A stretch of DNA of 15,060 nt from an uncultured Hungatella sp. (GTDB taxonomy: Bacteria; Bacillota; Clostridia; Lachnospirales; Lachnospiraceae). Below are positions 14,865-15,060 of the stretch, piece by piece. The position numbers were made by a program, and so were the translations under genes. The stretch is taken from assembly GCA_910585435.1 (NCBI GenBank), contig CAJUEJ010000019.1:62114-77173 (forward strand), written 5' to 3'. The notes under the pieces are model-generated. The model searched no databases and was not told where the DNA came from. It saw only the letters and a program-made list of their open reading frames with translations. Each line of letters starts with the position of its first letter. The stretch's first letter is position 1.

Positions 14865-15060
14865 ATGGCAAAAACAGTAGGGATAGGAAATCAGAATTTT
14901 GAGGTGATACGGGAGAATCGATATTTTTATGTGGATAAAACGCAGTTTATAGAGCAATGGTGGGAAACAGGTGATAATGTAACTCTTATTACCCGTCCCA
15001 GACGTTTTGGAAAAACCCTGAATATGAGTATGGTGGAGAAATTTTTTTCCATTCAGTATA
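14865..15060 (+). CDS. AAA-ATPase-like protein (PF09820 type), N-terminal part cut by the right window edge
   Basis: Only 65 residues are visible. They begin MAKTVGIGNQNFEVIRENRYFYVDKT and contain TRPRRFGKTLNMSM. The YVDKT box followed by TRPRRFGKT is the hallmark of the predicted AAA-ATPase family (AAA-ATPase_like, PF09820). These proteins are usually 500-600 residues with a C-terminal PD-(D/E)XK nuclease-like domain and are found in many copies in gut Clostridia and Bacteroidetes. The P-loop is atypical because its first Gly is replaced, which is normal for this family. GGGAGG lies 11 nt upstream of the ATG. The coding DNA is clearly more AT-rich than the genes to its left, which fits acquisition. 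Function is unproven. The C-terminus, and hence nuclease status, is outside the window. Confidence 0.85.
   Translation, partial: MAKTVGIGNQNFEVIRENRYFYVDKTQFIEQWWETGDNVTLITRPRRFGKTLNMSMVEKFFSIQY

Overview
The window looks like the chromosome of an anaerobic Firmicute of the class Clostridia, most likely a Lachnospiraceae-type (Clostridium cluster XIVa) gut bacterium. The reasons are AGGAGG-type ribosome binding sites on nearly every gene, moderate GC content by eye, a clostridial-type formate--tetrahydrofolate ligase, the gene order priA-def-fmt-yugP, and a TRPRRFGKT-type AAA-ATPase gene at the right edge. The assignment is inferred from protein style and gene order, not from a database search.

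From about 12.4 kb down to 1, eight genes lie head to tail on the minus strand. In order of transcription they are ftsK/spoIIIE (DNA translocase), fhs (formate--THF ligase), murE and murF (peptidoglycan precursor ligases), priA (replication restart helicase), def (peptide deformylase), fmt (Met-tRNA formyltransferase) and a yugP-type membrane zinc peptidase cut by the left edge. Gaps are short or negative: murE/murF and murF/priA overlap, and fmt and yugP are one base apart. I see no convincing terminator inside, so the block may be one long operon. A good promoter (TTGCTT, 17 nt, TATACT) lies before ftsK, and a weaker extended -10 lies inside the 3' end of priA, ahead of def-fmt-yugP. Two themes run through it. 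One is wall growth, division and chromosome handling (ftsK, murE, murF, priA). The other is formyl-methionine initiation: fhs makes 10-formyl-THF, fmt uses it to formylate initiator tRNA, and def removes the formyl group.

To the right, a 12-TM MFS transporter gene is also on the minus strand. It is divergent from a plus-strand lipoprotein gene across a 142-bp AT-rich intergenic region with candidate promoters facing both ways. A last, truncated plus-strand gene with its own good promoter encodes the start of an AAA-ATPase-like protein. It is clearly more AT-rich than its neighbours and may be acquired.

The most unusual structure is inside ftsK. The linker between the membrane domain and the motor carries at least twelve tandem 45-bp units (15 residues each, rich in Gly, Asp, Asn and Tyr) with a 90-bp higher-order period. 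It is flanked by a Lys/Gly/Thr-rich N-terminal tail and a Tyr/Glu-rich acidic stretch. I found no RNA gene, CRISPR array, insertion sequence or clear new multi-gene system; the rest is well-conserved housekeeping DNA.
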